From: Oleiagrimonas sp.
Lineage (GTDB): Bacteria > Pseudomonadota > Gammaproteobacteria > Xanthomonadales > Rhodanobacteraceae
Assembly: GCF_027858935.1 (NCBI RefSeq)
Contig: NZ_JAQIBU010000166.1
Span: forward strand, 1-33,388
DNA: 33,388 nt
Direction of reading: 5' to 3'
Shown here: positions 1 to 10,224 of the stretch, piece by piece
Numbering within the stretch: position 1 is the first letter of the stretch
How the letters are laid out: every line of letters starts with the position of its first letter
Position numbers and translations under genes: made by a program
The notes under the pieces: generated by a model
Told to the model about the DNA's origin: nothing
Seen by the model: only the letters and a program-made list of their open reading frames with translations
Databases searched by the model: none

Positions 1-39
1 GGCAGCGGGCCGGATTCGCTGCTCTCGCTGCAGCAACTG

Positions 40-669
40 GTGCCGTGGTTCCAGGGCCATGACGTGCTGCAGTTCCTGGTCTATTTTGCCGTCTTCGACC
101 TGGTCTACTACCTGATCCACCGCTTGCAGCATGCCGTGCCGTGGTGGTGGGCGCTGCACAGCCTGCACCATAGCCAGCGACAGCTCAATTGCTGGTCCAA
201 CGACCGCGACCACTACCTGGATGACCTGTTCGAGGTGCTGACCATCACCTGCGTATCCTTCCTTGTGGGTGTGCAGCCGATCGATTACGCCCTGCTGATC
301 CTGATCGGTGCCCTGGTGGAGAACTTCTCGCATGCCAACGTGCGCATCCGCTTCGGCCGCGTGTTCGACAAGCTACTAGTGGATCCCGTCTATCACCGCC
401 ACCACCATATGCTCATCGATCCTGAACGCCCGCACCTGCACAACTGCAATTTCGCGCTGGTGTTTCCGCTCTGGGACATCATGTTTGGTACCGCCCTCTA
501 CAATGAGCCATTACACCCATGCGGTGTCGAGGACCCTCAGATCGACGCCGACAACCAAAAGGGCTTCCTGGGACAGCAATGGGCAGGGTTGCAGCGCTTC
601 TGGCGTGCGTTGACCGGATCGCGATCAGAGGCAGAGGCAGAGGCACCAGAGTCGATCATTTCCACCTGA
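40..669 (+). CDS. Fatty acid hydroxylase / sterol desaturase superfamily protein (probably N-terminally truncated by the window start)
   Basis: Histidine-box motifs HRLQH, HSLHH and HRHHH in a membrane protein; the reading frame is open to the window edge. Confidence 0.8.
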   Translation: MPWFQGHDVLQFLVYFAVFDLVYYLIHRLQHAVPWWWALHSLHHSQRQLNCWSNDRDHYLDDLFEVLTITCVSFLVGVQPIDYALLILIGALVENFSHANVRIRFGRVFDKLLVDPVYHRHHHMLIDPERPHLHNCNFALVFPLWDIMFGTALYNEPLHPCGVEDPQIDADNQKGFLGQQWAGLQRFWRALTGSRSEAEAEAPESIIST

Positions 670-692
670 CAGCCCGGGCCTTGGGTTGGCCG

Positions 693-980
693 TCAGGTGT
701 CCGAGCGAGAGGCATCGCGGCGCTCGCGAAGACGCCACTGCAGGTTTCTCACGTACACCACCAGGCCGCCGGCCTGGCCCAGGATGAACACCGGATCACG
801 CTTGTGGATGGCGTAGCACAGCAGGATGGTGCCGCCAATGATGCTGGCATACCAGAACAGCATCGGGAATGTGCTGCGCTTGCGGTATTCGCTGTACAGC
901 CACTGCACCAGGAAGCGGGCCGCGAAGATGGCCTGACCGATGAAGCCGATGACGATCCAGACCACACCGGAAATTCCCAT
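693..980 (-). CDS. Small membrane protein with lipid-A-disaccharide synthase N-terminal-like (LAB_N) domain
   Basis: GFIGQAIFAARFLVQWLYSEYRKRSTFPMLFWYASIIGGTILLCYAIHKRDPVFILGQ is typical of LAB_N domains. Confidence 0.8.
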   Translation of the reverse strand: MGISGVVWIVIGFIGQAIFAARFLVQWLYSEYRKRSTFPMLFWYASIIGGTILLCYAIHKRDPVFILGQAGGLVVYVRNLQWRLRERRDASRSDT

Positions 981-1186
981 GAACCAAGCCTCGTAAATGC
1001 AGCAAAACAGTGGGGCGGATCGTCCCGTGGTGGTACTGTTCCGGTCCGTCCCGCATGGAAAGGGGAACAGGCAGCACCAGACCTGCGGTCTCTGCGGGGT
1101 GACGCGGGCGCATCCATGCGTTCCAATTCACCAGGGCAGGCGTGGCACCTGCCCTGGGTGGGCATACTACAACAACGGTTTCTTTC

Positions 1187-1462
1187 ATGACGTTTAGCGA
1201 ACAGACCATCTGGCTCACCGTCGGCTTTTCCGGCCAGGCACTGTTCGGCCTGCGCTTCCTGGTGCAGTGGCTGTACAGCGAATCCCAGGGACGCAGCGTG
1301 ATTCCACCCGCATTCTGGTATTTCAGCATTGCCGGCGGCTTGGTCCTGCTGTGCTATGCCATCCACAAGCGCGAGTTGGTATTCATCGTGGGTGAATTCA
1401 TCACCCTGATGATTTTCATACGCAACCTCTACATGCTGCGCCGCGGATCAAGCGACAAGTGA
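1187..1462 (+). CDS. Second LAB_N domain small membrane protein (paralog of the 693-980 gene)
   Basis: GFSGQALFGLRFLVQWLYSESQGRSVIPPAFWYFSIAGGLVLLCYAIHKRELVFIVGEF; ATG at 1187 preferred over the 1142 ORF start. Confidence 0.8.
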   Translation: MTFSEQTIWLTVGFSGQALFGLRFLVQWLYSESQGRSVIPPAFWYFSIAGGLVLLCYAIHKRELVFIVGEFITLMIFIRNLYMLRRGSSDK

Positions 1463-1472
1463 AGGCCTGACG

Positions 1473-3029
1473 ATGAGCGTGCAACCTCAGGAGACCGTCA
1501 AGCCCGAGACCGCTTCAAGGCAAGGCAGCAGTGGAACAGACCACGCCGCGTCCTCGCGCAAGGTACTGATCGGACTGATCGCCCTGCTGCTGCTGCTCGG
1601 CTATGCCTTCCAGGGCAGCCGCTCCCTCTGGAGTACGGACGAAGGGCGCTACAGCGGCAACGCCGCTCAGATGCTTGACTCCGGCAACTACCTGATGCCG
1701 GCCTTCAGCCCCGATCGCATCAACATCACCAAACCGCCGATGACCACCTGGGTCATCGCCGGATCCATGGACCTGTTTGGCCGCAACGCATGGGCTGTGC
1801 GCGCCCCGTATGCACTCGCCTTTGTGCTGACCGGCCTGCTGCTGTTTGCCATGGGAGGTCGGCTGGTTCCCGACGCACCATGGCTGCCGAGCCTGATCTA
1901 TGCCTGTTCGCTGGTCCCCTTCATGGGGGCCAACGTGGTCAGCACCGATGTCCTGCTGACCTTGTTCGAGGCCCTGGCGGCCCTGGGATTCGTTCGTTCA
2001 CACTTCGGGCCCCGCACGGCTACCGGGCGCAATGGCCTGTGGCTGATGTGGCTGGGCTTCGGATTGGCCTTCCTGACCAAGGGCCCCCCGGGACTGCTCC
2101 CCTTGCTTGGCATGGCGCCATTCGTGCTGCGCCGTGACGGCTGGCCTGGTCTTGGGCGGCTGTTCACGCCCACCGGCCTGCTGCTGTTCCTGGTGGCCGG
2201 TTTCAGCTGGTATGCGATCGTCGTGATGCGTACCCCGGGCCTGCTGCATTACTACCTGCACTACGAGGTCTACGACCGCCTCTTCACTGGTGCGCAGGGC
2301 CGGCACAGCCAATGGTATGGCTGGATTGTGGTGTATCTGCCCGTACTGAGCCTGGGCACCCTTCCGTGGTGGCCCGCCATGGGACGCGGCATCCGCAAGG
2401 CCGTCCACGCAGCGTGCTGGCGCCAGTGGTGGGGACAGGCCACCGCCCCCTTGTTCCTGTTGCTGTGGTTCGCGATACCGCTGGTCGTGTTCTGCCTGTC
2501 GCGATCGCGTCTGCCGATGTATTTGCTGCCGTTGTTTCTTCCGTTGTCGCTGATGCTTGCGCTGGACCTGCGCAGTCGCGTCGACCTGACGCGCAACAGA
2601 CAACGGCTGGCGCTGGCGGCATGGATCCTGGTACTGCTGACCCTGAAAGCCGTGGCGGCCTACGCCGTGCACCCGAAGGTGGACAACCTCAAACGCGCGC
2701 AAGAGCTCGAACAGACCACGGGAGGCGCATCGTACGACGCGCTGGTGTTCATCCTCGACAAGACCTCACATACCGCAGTCGAGGAGAGCACGCCGTGGGG
2801 CATGCGCATCTATACGCATCGTCCCGTCTACGGCATCGCCTGGCATGCCCAGGACCGCGCCGCACGCGTGTGCAAGGAACTGGACCGGGAAGCGAACTCG
2901 CTTTTCCTGATCGCCCCCAGGATTGATCCCGCGCAAGTGGCCACCATCATGGATCGTTGCCCGGGCCACGTGACCCGAACTGTTGTCGGCGCCTGGCGCC
3001 ACCAGACCCTGGTTCTGGTCAGGCATTGA
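1473..3029 (+). CDS. ArnT/PMT-like (GT83-type) membrane glycosyltransferase
   Basis: 518 aa multi-TM protein with the STDEGRYSGNAAQML and NITKPPMTTWVIAGSMDLFGRNAWAVRAP motifs of ArnT-like transferases. Confidence 0.8.
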   Translation: MSVQPQETVKPETASRQGSSGTDHAASSRKVLIGLIALLLLLGYAFQGSRSLWSTDEGRYSGNAAQMLDSGNYLMPAFSPDRINITKPPMTTWVIAGSMDLFGRNAWAVRAPYALAFVLTGLLLFAMGGRLVPDAPWLPSLIYACSLVPFMGANVVSTDVLLTLFEALAALGFVRSHFGPRTATGRNGLWLMWLGFGLAFLTKGPPGLLPLLGMAPFVLRRDGWPGLGRLFTPTGLLLFLVAGFSWYAIVVMRTPGLLHYYLHYEVYDRLFTGAQGRHSQWYGWIVVYLPVLSLGTLPWWPAMGRGIRKAVHAACWRQWWGQATAPLFLLLWFAIPLVVFCLSRSRLPMYLLPLFLPLSLMLALDLRSRVDLTRNRQRLALAAWILVLLTLKAVAAYAVHPKVDNLKRAQELEQTTGGASYDALVFILDKTSHTAVEESTPWGMRIYTHRPVYGIAWHAQDRAARVCKELDREANSLFLIAPRIDPAQVATIMDRCPGHVTRTVVGAWRHQTLVLVRH

Positions 3030-3074
3030 CCTGGCCGAACCCGAGCCCCCACCCCGACCGGAACTCAGCGATCT

Positions 3075-4988
3075 ATGTGCGGAATATGCGGCGCCCTCGC
3101 CCTGGACGGCCAGACCGAAGTCCGGGACCTGCGTGAAAGTACTCGCACCATGCTGGCGGCGATGACCCATCGTGGGCCGCACGGCGAGGCCATGCTGTCG
3201 CGCCGTAACGCGGCGATCGGCGCCAATCGGCTGGCCATCCGCAGCGTTCAGGACCACCAGCCGCCGTTGCTCGAGAACGATGCCGGCATCATCGTCGCCT
3301 GCAATGGCGAGATCGACAATCATCGCGAGCTTCGCGCCTGGCTCGAACAACGCGGCCACAACATCGCCCGCACCACCGATGTTGCGGTAATCCCGGCGCT
3401 CTACCTTGAACTCGGGTCTGGTTTCGTGGAGAAACTGGAAGGCGTATTTGCCATCGCCATCTGGGATCCTCGCAAGCAATCGCTTCTGCTTACCCGCGAC
3501 CGGGTCGGCGAACGTCATCTGCTGTACGCCAAACGCGGCAACACGCTCCACTTCGCCTCCGAATTGTCTGCCCTGGTCGCCGGACGTGCCGGTCCGCTGG
3601 AACTGGCACCGGAAGCGATCCGACAGTATCTCCGCGCAGGCTATTTCCCGGCGCCGGAACTGCCGCTCAAGGATCACGCGAAAGTCCGTCCCGGCGAAAT
3701 CGTCACTTTCGACAAGCAGGGACTCACGCGCACCAGATACTGGAACTGCCCGATCGGCAAGACAAAAACTGTTCGTTCCACGCCCCGCGACTTCGACAAA
3801 GTCTTTCGCGACGCGGTGTATCGGCAGAGCGACATGGATGTCGAGCACGGCGTGCTGCTCAGTGGCGGCGTCGACTCCTCACTGATCACGGCCGTGGCGC
3901 GCAGCGTGCGTCCGGACCGTCCGCTGACCACCTACGGCATCCGCTTCCAGGAAACTTCCTTCGACGAGGGGGATGTCGCCTCGCGGGTGGCACAGATGCT
4001 CGACTGCGACTACGTGCCGGTGACCGTCACCTCAAAGGACTTCCCCGAAACCCTGCGTGATCTGATCGCCGCCACCGGCGAACCGCTTGCCGATCCGGCC
4101 TGGATCCCGCTTTCCGTGGTCGCGCAACGCGCGGCACAGGACGTACGCGTGGTACTCGCCGGGGAAGGCGCCGACGAACTTTTCGGCGGGTATCCGACCT
4201 ATCTCGGGGCACGCTTCGCCGATCGATACATGCGCCTGCCTGCTTCCATCCGCTCGGCCTTGCGCCAAGGCGTTGAACGCCTTCCGGTCAGTGACAAGAA
4301 AGTCACGGTCTCATTTCTGCTCAAGCGCTTCATGCAGGGCCTGACCCTGCCCGGCCTTGCACGCCACATGTCATGGACGGCCAACATCCAGCCGGAAGTG
4401 CTGCACCGCCTGGGCATCGATGTTCAGCTGGATCCACCCTCGCATCCGGGCATGGCGCTGTTGGACGAAGTCCAGCGTTTCGATTTCCGCAACGCCCTGC
4501 CAGAGGCACTGATGGCCAAGGCGGACCGCGGCGGCATGCGCCACGCACTGGAGATTCGTGCGCCCTTCCTGGACCACACGGTGATCGATTTCGCCTCGCG
4601 GCTGCCCGAACGCGCCCGTGTCCACGGACTCACCACCAAGGTCTTCCTGAAACGCTACGCGTTGCAGTACCTGCCCCGCTCGGTGGTCCACCGGCGCAAG
4701 CGTGGACTATCCGTACCGTTGGCCAGCTGGCTGCGCGAACCGCTGCATGACTGGGCCCAAGACCGACTGTCCAGCCATGCGCTGGAAGATGCCGGAATCT
4801 CGACCCAGGGTGCCCTGGAGCTTCTGCGCGATCACCGTGCCCGCAAGAGCGACCACGCGCGGGCCCTGTGGACCCTGATCGTGCTCAGCGAATGGCTCGA
4901 CTGGGCCGCGCAACATGCTACACAAGCTCCTTTGCAACGCAAGGCAACTGCAGACGACTCGATACAGTCAGAGGACTCTGGGCATTAA
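3075..4988 (+). CDS. asnB: Asparagine synthase (glutamine-hydrolysing)-like amidotransferase
   Basis: N-terminal MCGICGALAL with catalytic Cys2; SGGVDSSLI PP-loop; AGEGADELFGGYPTY. Confidence 0.9.
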   Translation: MCGICGALALDGQTEVRDLRESTRTMLAAMTHRGPHGEAMLSRRNAAIGANRLAIRSVQDHQPPLLENDAGIIVACNGEIDNHRELRAWLEQRGHNIARTTDVAVIPALYLELGSGFVEKLEGVFAIAIWDPRKQSLLLTRDRVGERHLLYAKRGNTLHFASELSALVAGRAGPLELAPEAIRQYLRAGYFPAPELPLKDHAKVRPGEIVTFDKQGLTRTRYWNCPIGKTKTVRSTPRDFDKVFRDAVYRQSDMDVEHGVLLSGGVDSSLITAVARSVRPDRPLTTYGIRFQETSFDEGDVASRVAQMLDCDYVPVTVTSKDFPETLRDLIAATGEPLADPAWIPLSVVAQRAAQDVRVVLAGEGADELFGGYPTYLGARFADRYMRLPASIRSALRQGVERLPVSDKKVTVSFLLKRFMQGLTLPGLARHMSWTANIQPEVLHRLGIDVQLDPPSHPGMALLDEVQRFDFRNALPEALMAKADRGGMRHALEIRAPFLDHTVIDFASRLPERARVHGLTTKVFLKRYALQYLPRSVVHRRKRGLSVPLASWLREPLHDWAQDRLSSHALEDAGISTQGALELLRDHRARKSDHARALWTLIVLSEWLDWAAQHATQAPLQRKATADDSIQSEDSGH

Positions 4989-5639
4989 TCCATTCGTATA
5001 AACCTATGATACAAGCTGCCCTGCCGATTGGTGGACAAAAAAAGCAATAAAATGCCACCGCAAGTGGCCCCTGAATACTGTAAAGGTCCGAAGTATGCAT
5101 AGATGGTGCATCTCTGCGGTATCCGATCAAGACTTACTCTTGCAGGACTATTATAAGCAGGTAACAGCGCACACTATTTAATATAACTCATCCATATAAA
5201 TTTTAATGCCTTAAGCGATGGTTCAACATGTATAGTCTGCTTTTCGATAAGGCATCGTTGCATTTTAATATAAGATCGAAACCATTTACGCGCAGAGAAA
5301 TTTCTACTTAATAAACCACTTCTTTAAGTCTAATTTTTAAAAATTAAGTTTAATTAAATAAGGTTGTGCATTTGAATTTAACCAAACATCACTTCAATAC
5401 AACATCCATATATATATTAATTATTAATTTTAAACAATTCGATAGATCGCATCGTTATCAGGAAACCCACACATATCCTCAAATGGAGTTATGTGACTGA
5501 ACTTGAATCCAATATTACACATGAATGTTCTTGCTGATAAAGTTTTTCTGAACTAATGCCAAAATTCGTCTGAGTCTCTTCGATAGGATGGAAAAGAATA
5601 GAAATTTCCATTCTCTCCTACCGTTGCGCAGTGGAATAC

Positions 5640-6644
5640 ATGATCCGTTACACCTCAAGAAACGAATATCTTGGTTCACAGCCAGTGCTCGTGCTGGAAA
5701 ATCTTGTTACCGGTACGATGGTACGCATAGCGAAAAGAGGTGCCACTCTTCTCAGTTACAAGATTTTTGATCATCGTGACATGATCGATATCGCTGATGG
5801 GTATCGCGACGAATCCGAACTATTAGCCTTTACGGGCTCGCGTTTTGCAATTATGTTCCCTTTTGCAAATCGTATCGGCGATGCTGAATACATTTTTAAT
5901 GGCTCGAAGTACAACCTGGTTCAAAGCGCTAACCGTGAGGAACGTTCAATTCGACACGGATTTGTCCGTGATGCTGACTTTGAAATCCTTTCAGTACAAC
6001 AGAATATTTCCAATATTTCTGCGACTTTCGCTTGCAAAAATATTCATCCTGAACTGTTCCATGGTTATCCGTTTTCCGTAGGCATTCGTGTTACCTACAC
6101 ATTGCATGATCTCGGCTTGGATCTTGAAATTGAGATGCACAACCATGGAGATCAATCTGCTCCTTGTTTCGCTGGCTGGCATCCTTACTTCAAACTGGAT
6201 GACAGTGGCATCGATCAATGGAGTCTTCGAGTTCCTGCAAATAACCGTATTGTTTGTGATGATTTTCGTATTCCTCTAATGGGAAGCAATGCTTATGCAA
6301 GAGTGGATCTTGATCCTACTTTCGATTTTCGAAATACAAAAGATATCTCCAAAACCGTACTTGACGTCGCTTACGCTAACCTGAAGCCTGATGTGGATGG
6401 TCTCATACGTACGCGCATAGAAGATCCTACCGGTCGGCGCGCACTGAACGTCTGGCAACAGAGTGGCGTGATGATGGTATTCACTGGAGACAATCTTGAA
6501 CACGGTGTACGGCGTTCAATTGCACTGGAACCGATGGAGGCTTTACCGAATGCATTCAATCGAGCCGATAGTTGCAAATCTATAACGCTACTGTCAGGAG
6601 CGACAAGAATCTTCCGATGCGGGGTCGAGGTATTGCTGACATGA
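5640..6644 (+). CDS. Aldose 1-epimerase (mutarotase) family protein; candidate sulfoquinovose mutarotase by neighbourhood
   Basis: GalM-like features: GSRFAIMFPFANRIGDAEYIFNG, FAGWHPYFKL, LEPMEALPNAFNR. The ORF track starts at a GTG at 5631; an ATG is at 5640. Confidence 0.75.
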   Translation: MIRYTSRNEYLGSQPVLVLENLVTGTMVRIAKRGATLLSYKIFDHRDMIDIADGYRDESELLAFTGSRFAIMFPFANRIGDAEYIFNGSKYNLVQSANREERSIRHGFVRDADFEILSVQQNISNISATFACKNIHPELFHGYPFSVGIRVTYTLHDLGLDLEIEMHNHGDQSAPCFAGWHPYFKLDDSGIDQWSLRVPANNRIVCDDFRIPLMGSNAYARVDLDPTFDFRNTKDISKTVLDVAYANLKPDVDGLIRTRIEDPTGRRALNVWQQSGVMMVFTGDNLEHGVRRSIALEPMEALPNAFNRADSCKSITLLSGATRIFRCGVEVLLT

Positions 6645-6798
6645 AATCAAATACGGGAACTTGCTCAGAATTTCATGTGTATCCAAGCTCTAGCAAACTG
6701 CACGAATACTGGTAATCCCTCACAGAATAGCTGACCCTAGGGAAACTCTGATTTTGCCCCGCGGTCGAAGCGAAGCCCCTTCCGACAGAGTGTAGAAG

Positions 6799-7785
6799 AT
6801 GCCCGAGCAGCTGACCTTGGCCACCGAGGCTGATGGTGGATTCGAGACCCATCGCAAGCCGACGCGGCGCGATGTGTTTTTGGCCGAGATGGACAAGGTG
6901 GTGCCGTGGTCCGAGCTATGCGCGGTGATTGAACCGTTCTATCCGAAGGCACGTGCCGAAGGCGGTCGCCGCCCGGTGGGTCTGGAGCGCATGTTGCGCA
7001 TCCACTTTCTGCAGCAGTGGTATGCGCTGAGCGATCAGGCGGTGGAGGAAGCGCTGTACGACTCGGCGTCGATGCGGCGGTTTGTGAGGATTGATCTGGG
7101 GCGTGAGCCGGCGCCGGATGAGACGACGGTATGCAAGTTCCGCCACCTGCTGGAGAAGCACGGGCTGGCCAAGGAGCTGTTCAAGACGGTGAATCGGCAT
7201 CTGCACGACAAAGGGTTGAAGCTCTCGCAGGGCACCATCGTGGACGCAACAATTCTTGGTGCGCCGTCGTCGACGAAGAATCGGGACAAGGCGCGTGATC
7301 CGGAGATGCATCAGACGAAGAAAGGTAATCAGTGGTACTTCGGTATGAAGGCGCACATCGGCGTGGACGAGGCCACTGGCTTGGTCCACAGCGTGGTGAC
7401 GACGGCGGCGAACGTGAGCGATGTCACCCAGGTGGGCGATCTACTGCACGGCAAAGAGAAGGTCGTGTTTGGTGACGCCGGTTACACGGGTGCCGAAAAA
7501 TACGCGCCAGCCAAGCGCAGGCGGAAGTGGCATATCGCGGCCAAGCGCAGCAAGGTCAAGGCGATCGAGGATGAGACGTTGCGGACTCTGACCGAGAAGA
7601 TCGAACACATCAAGGCATCCATCCGCGCCGCGGTTGAGCATCCGTTCCGGGTGGTCAAGCGGCAATTCGGTCATGTGAAGGCGCGCTATCGCGGCTTGAC
7701 CAAAAACGGCGCGCAGGTGCTGACGCTCTTCGCGCTGAGTAACTTGTGGATGGCCCGCCAGCACCTGCTGGCCAAGACAGGGTAA
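6799..7785 (+). CDS. IS5 family transposase
   Basis: 328 aa DDE transposase: VDATILGAPSSTKN, GNQWYFGMKAHIGVDEATGLVHSVVTTAANVSDV, VFGDAGYTGAEK, EHPFRVVKRQFG. Confidence 0.95.
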   Translation: MPEQLTLATEADGGFETHRKPTRRDVFLAEMDKVVPWSELCAVIEPFYPKARAEGGRRPVGLERMLRIHFLQQWYALSDQAVEEALYDSASMRRFVRIDLGREPAPDETTVCKFRHLLEKHGLAKELFKTVNRHLHDKGLKLSQGTIVDATILGAPSSTKNRDKARDPEMHQTKKGNQWYFGMKAHIGVDEATGLVHSVVTTAANVSDVTQVGDLLHGKEKVVFGDAGYTGAEKYAPAKRRRKWHIAAKRSKVKAIEDETLRTLTEKIEHIKASIRAAVEHPFRVVKRQFGHVKARYRGLTKNGAQVLTLFALSNLWMARQHLLAKTG

Positions 7786-7924
7786 GTGCGCCCGCCAAGC
7801 GCGCTGCCGCGCTTAAACGCGGCAAATTAGGGTGAAACATCACCCACTGATGCGGTGTTTATCGGTCGCCGAGCGAAGAGCGAACACGAATATGATGGAT
7901 GCTGCCACGAACGACGGTTGATCA

Positions 7925-8079
7925 GACCATCCGTAGGGCAGGAAGACGTCTCGGCGCTTTGTTTTGCGGTCCGTCTTGAAACCGCCTTCGGCTTGCGTGG
8001 GCAGGCTCCGTTGATTGGGCATGGGGTACGATTTGCGGGTACGGTCGAAGTTCGAAAGCGGAACAAAATCAGATTTTCC
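7925..8079 (-). pseudogene. 5' remnant of a second, diverged IS5-type transposase/left end, inverted relative to the intact transposase
   Basis: Minus-strand translation MPNQRSLPTQAEGGFKTDRKTKRRDVFLP resembles the intact transposase N-terminus MPEQLTLATEADGGFETHRKPTRRDVFLA; similarity ends abruptly afterwards. Confidence 0.7.
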
Positions 8080-8149
8080 CTAGGTCATGAAGGAATAGAT
8101 TTCTTTTAGATTTATGAACTTAGTTGAGGTAAAGCCGCCATGATTGACT

Positions 8150-9751
8150 TCAGTGCTTAAGTGAATCCCAAAACCCACAATGGTGCTCGTTTTTAAGTAA
8201 TAATAAAGTTTTTGACCCTGGCCTAGAACTATTTAATGACATGAATTTATTATGGATAAATAAAGGCCAGTATGGTTGATATCCAGAATTAGGATTACCG
8301 TGATTTTTCGCAAAATTTGTCCAATAACTTATCATGACCCGAGATAAATCCTCTTGTTTCGCATCCAACATATGAATTCGTCCACGCGAACCGTGAAATT
8401 CAAAAAAAAGATATTGCAGCTCACTTGAGTGATATGCACCATAGGGTATTGGAGCCATATGCAGATAGACGGGAGCCGTTTCATCTGCAAATTCATAATA
8501 ATAGGTCGGTACAAATTTACTTATTAAATTCGCCTTCTCCAACCCAGGACAGACAAATATACTATCTGTACCAACAGCAGCAAGCGCTAAATCAGGCCTT
8601 TTAAATTTTGATATTTTATACCGCGAAAATATGCCAACCGCATATTTTCCATATGTTTTCCTGATACGTGAAACAAATTGTGCCTTGGTCACCTGTGAAC
8701 CACTGACATATTCCGCATGACCGATAAAATTTGTAACTTCATCTTTATTAGTTCCTATAATTATAGGAACTTTATTGAAATCGCCAGTTTCAAATGCTTC
8801 TTTTTGAGTTCGCGTTAATACAGTTCCGTCGATTATAAGATTAGGGCGTCCATTTGAATATTTACCGCCCAACGCCTGGATCTTTCTTACGGGGAGACGG
8901 CGAAGACAAGAAATTGTTTTATCATTACTTTTAAATCCACATCCTACTTTTTTGGCAAATTTCTTACCATTTATTTCTGCTTTATCTAAACTTTCTGGTG
9001 TAGTCAGGGATGTATAACTTCCGCTTTCCTCGATTGCCCCTTCAAATAGCCCTTTAGCAGTAGGTGAAATGATATTAGCTAAAACGCTTAACCCACCAGC
9101 TGACTCTCCGAATATTGTGACATTATTTGGGTCCCCACCAAAGGATGAAATATTTCGTTTAACCCATTTCAAAGCAAATTGTTGATCCATTAGTCCGTAA
9201 TTACCAAAACGGTGGCCCTCTTTATCAAGGCCAGGAAGAGCCAGGAAACCGAAAATATTCATTCTGTAATTAAGAGTAACTACGATGACATTACCATTGC
9301 GTACCAGCATTGAAGGGTTGTATCCATCACTTGATCCGTGTGCCAAACCGCCTCCGTAAATCCAAACCATTACTGCAAGCTTTTTCTTATGTTTCAATTT
9401 GTATGGTGTAAATATATTAAGATATAAACAGTTTTCGTTTGTCGTTGCATCAGAAAATATTCCATTAGCACCTTGGGCACAGCCTCCTGCATATTTGGTA
9501 GCTAAGAGTATATTATTCCATTTTATAGGTGCCACTGGCGGTCTCCAACGGAGTCGACCAAGAGGTGGTCTGGCATAAGGTATACCTAAAAATTCACGTG
9601 TATTGTCTTTCAACTTCCCTTCTACAGATCCATATTCAGTTCTAACAATAAGCTTTATATCACTATTACTATTTTTTGCATACGCACAAGCCGGTGCTTC
9701 AAGAAGACCAAATGCGAAAGAAACAATCAGGATTAATAAAATTTTTTTCAT
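8150..9751 (-). CDS. Secreted type-B carboxylesterase / lipase family protein
   Basis: Signal-peptide-like N-terminus MKKILLILIVSFAFGLLEAPACAYA; FLGIPYARPPLGRLRW; nucleophile elbow FGESAGG; ENCLYLNIFTP. Confidence 0.9.
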   Translation of the reverse strand: MKKILLILIVSFAFGLLEAPACAYAKNSNSDIKLIVRTEYGSVEGKLKDNTREFLGIPYARPPLGRLRWRPPVAPIKWNNILLATKYAGGCAQGANGIFSDATTNENCLYLNIFTPYKLKHKKKLAVMVWIYGGGLAHGSSDGYNPSMLVRNGNVIVVTLNYRMNIFGFLALPGLDKEGHRFGNYGLMDQQFALKWVKRNISSFGGDPNNVTIFGESAGGLSVLANIISPTAKGLFEGAIEESGSYTSLTTPESLDKAEINGKKFAKKVGCGFKSNDKTISCLRRLPVRKIQALGGKYSNGRPNLIIDGTVLTRTQKEAFETGDFNKVPIIIGTNKDEVTNFIGHAEYVSGSQVTKAQFVSRIRKTYGKYAVGIFSRYKISKFKRPDLALAAVGTDSIFVCPGLEKANLISKFVPTYYYEFADETAPVYLHMAPIPYGAYHSSELQYLFFEFHGSRGRIHMLDAKQEDLSRVMISYWTNFAKNHGNPNSGYQPYWPLFIHNKFMSLNSSRPGSKTLLLLKNEHHCGFWDSLKH

Positions 9752-10224
9752 TGGTCTTTTATCTCGTAGAAAAAGATAATAACTACAACCTCTTTTATCT
9801 TCAGTGCTGTAAAGACAATTCAATAATGTAGGAATTAATTTAAAGGACTGGCAGTTATTTAAATTATATCAATCACTAAATCAGTTGATAGCACAGGCCT
9901 TGTTTTCGTTTGTAATTTAATAATTTATTGATAATCTATATTTACTTTAAATAAGGCATATCATAATTAAATATTTTATCGCTATATTGGGGTATCTAGA
10001 TTTGTTCTGATTATTGTATGCTAATTACATATTTATTATGTATTTGATTTATAATTTTTACAAAATAATTTTGTAAATTTTTAATTATTTTAGAAAAAGT
10101 CTAGTTTTTATATGTAAGGCACAAATTCACGGTTTAATAATTATGACTAACTCACCTGCTCATAAAGCTGATCTGCCAAGTTACTAATTAATAATCATAG
10201 ATTTACAAGAAACTACCAGAGACA

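Larger units (their letters stand above)
6741..8079 (+). mobile_element. IS5-type insertion element bounded by terminal inverted repeats and CTAG direct repeats, with a hybrid right end
   Basis: Left end GGAAACTCTGATTTTGCCCCGC (from 6741) and right end read on the minus strand GGAAAATCTGATTTTGTTCCGC (from 8079) agree at 19/22 positions; CTAG at 6737-6740 and 8080-8083. Confidence 0.75.

Noticed and set aside
519-1190. 223-aa plus-strand ORF over the LAB_N region
   Set aside because: Overlaps the hydroxylase end and the minus-strand LAB_N gene; composition is that of an antisense/shadow frame.
2766-3848. 360-aa minus-strand ORF opposite the ArnT-like and asnB genes
   Set aside because: Spans two convincing plus-strand genes and has no recognisable family motif; antisense artefact.
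5000-5600. AT-rich intergenic region as a CRISPR array or repeat cluster
   Set aside because: No regularly spaced repeats seen on reading; simply low-GC sequence.
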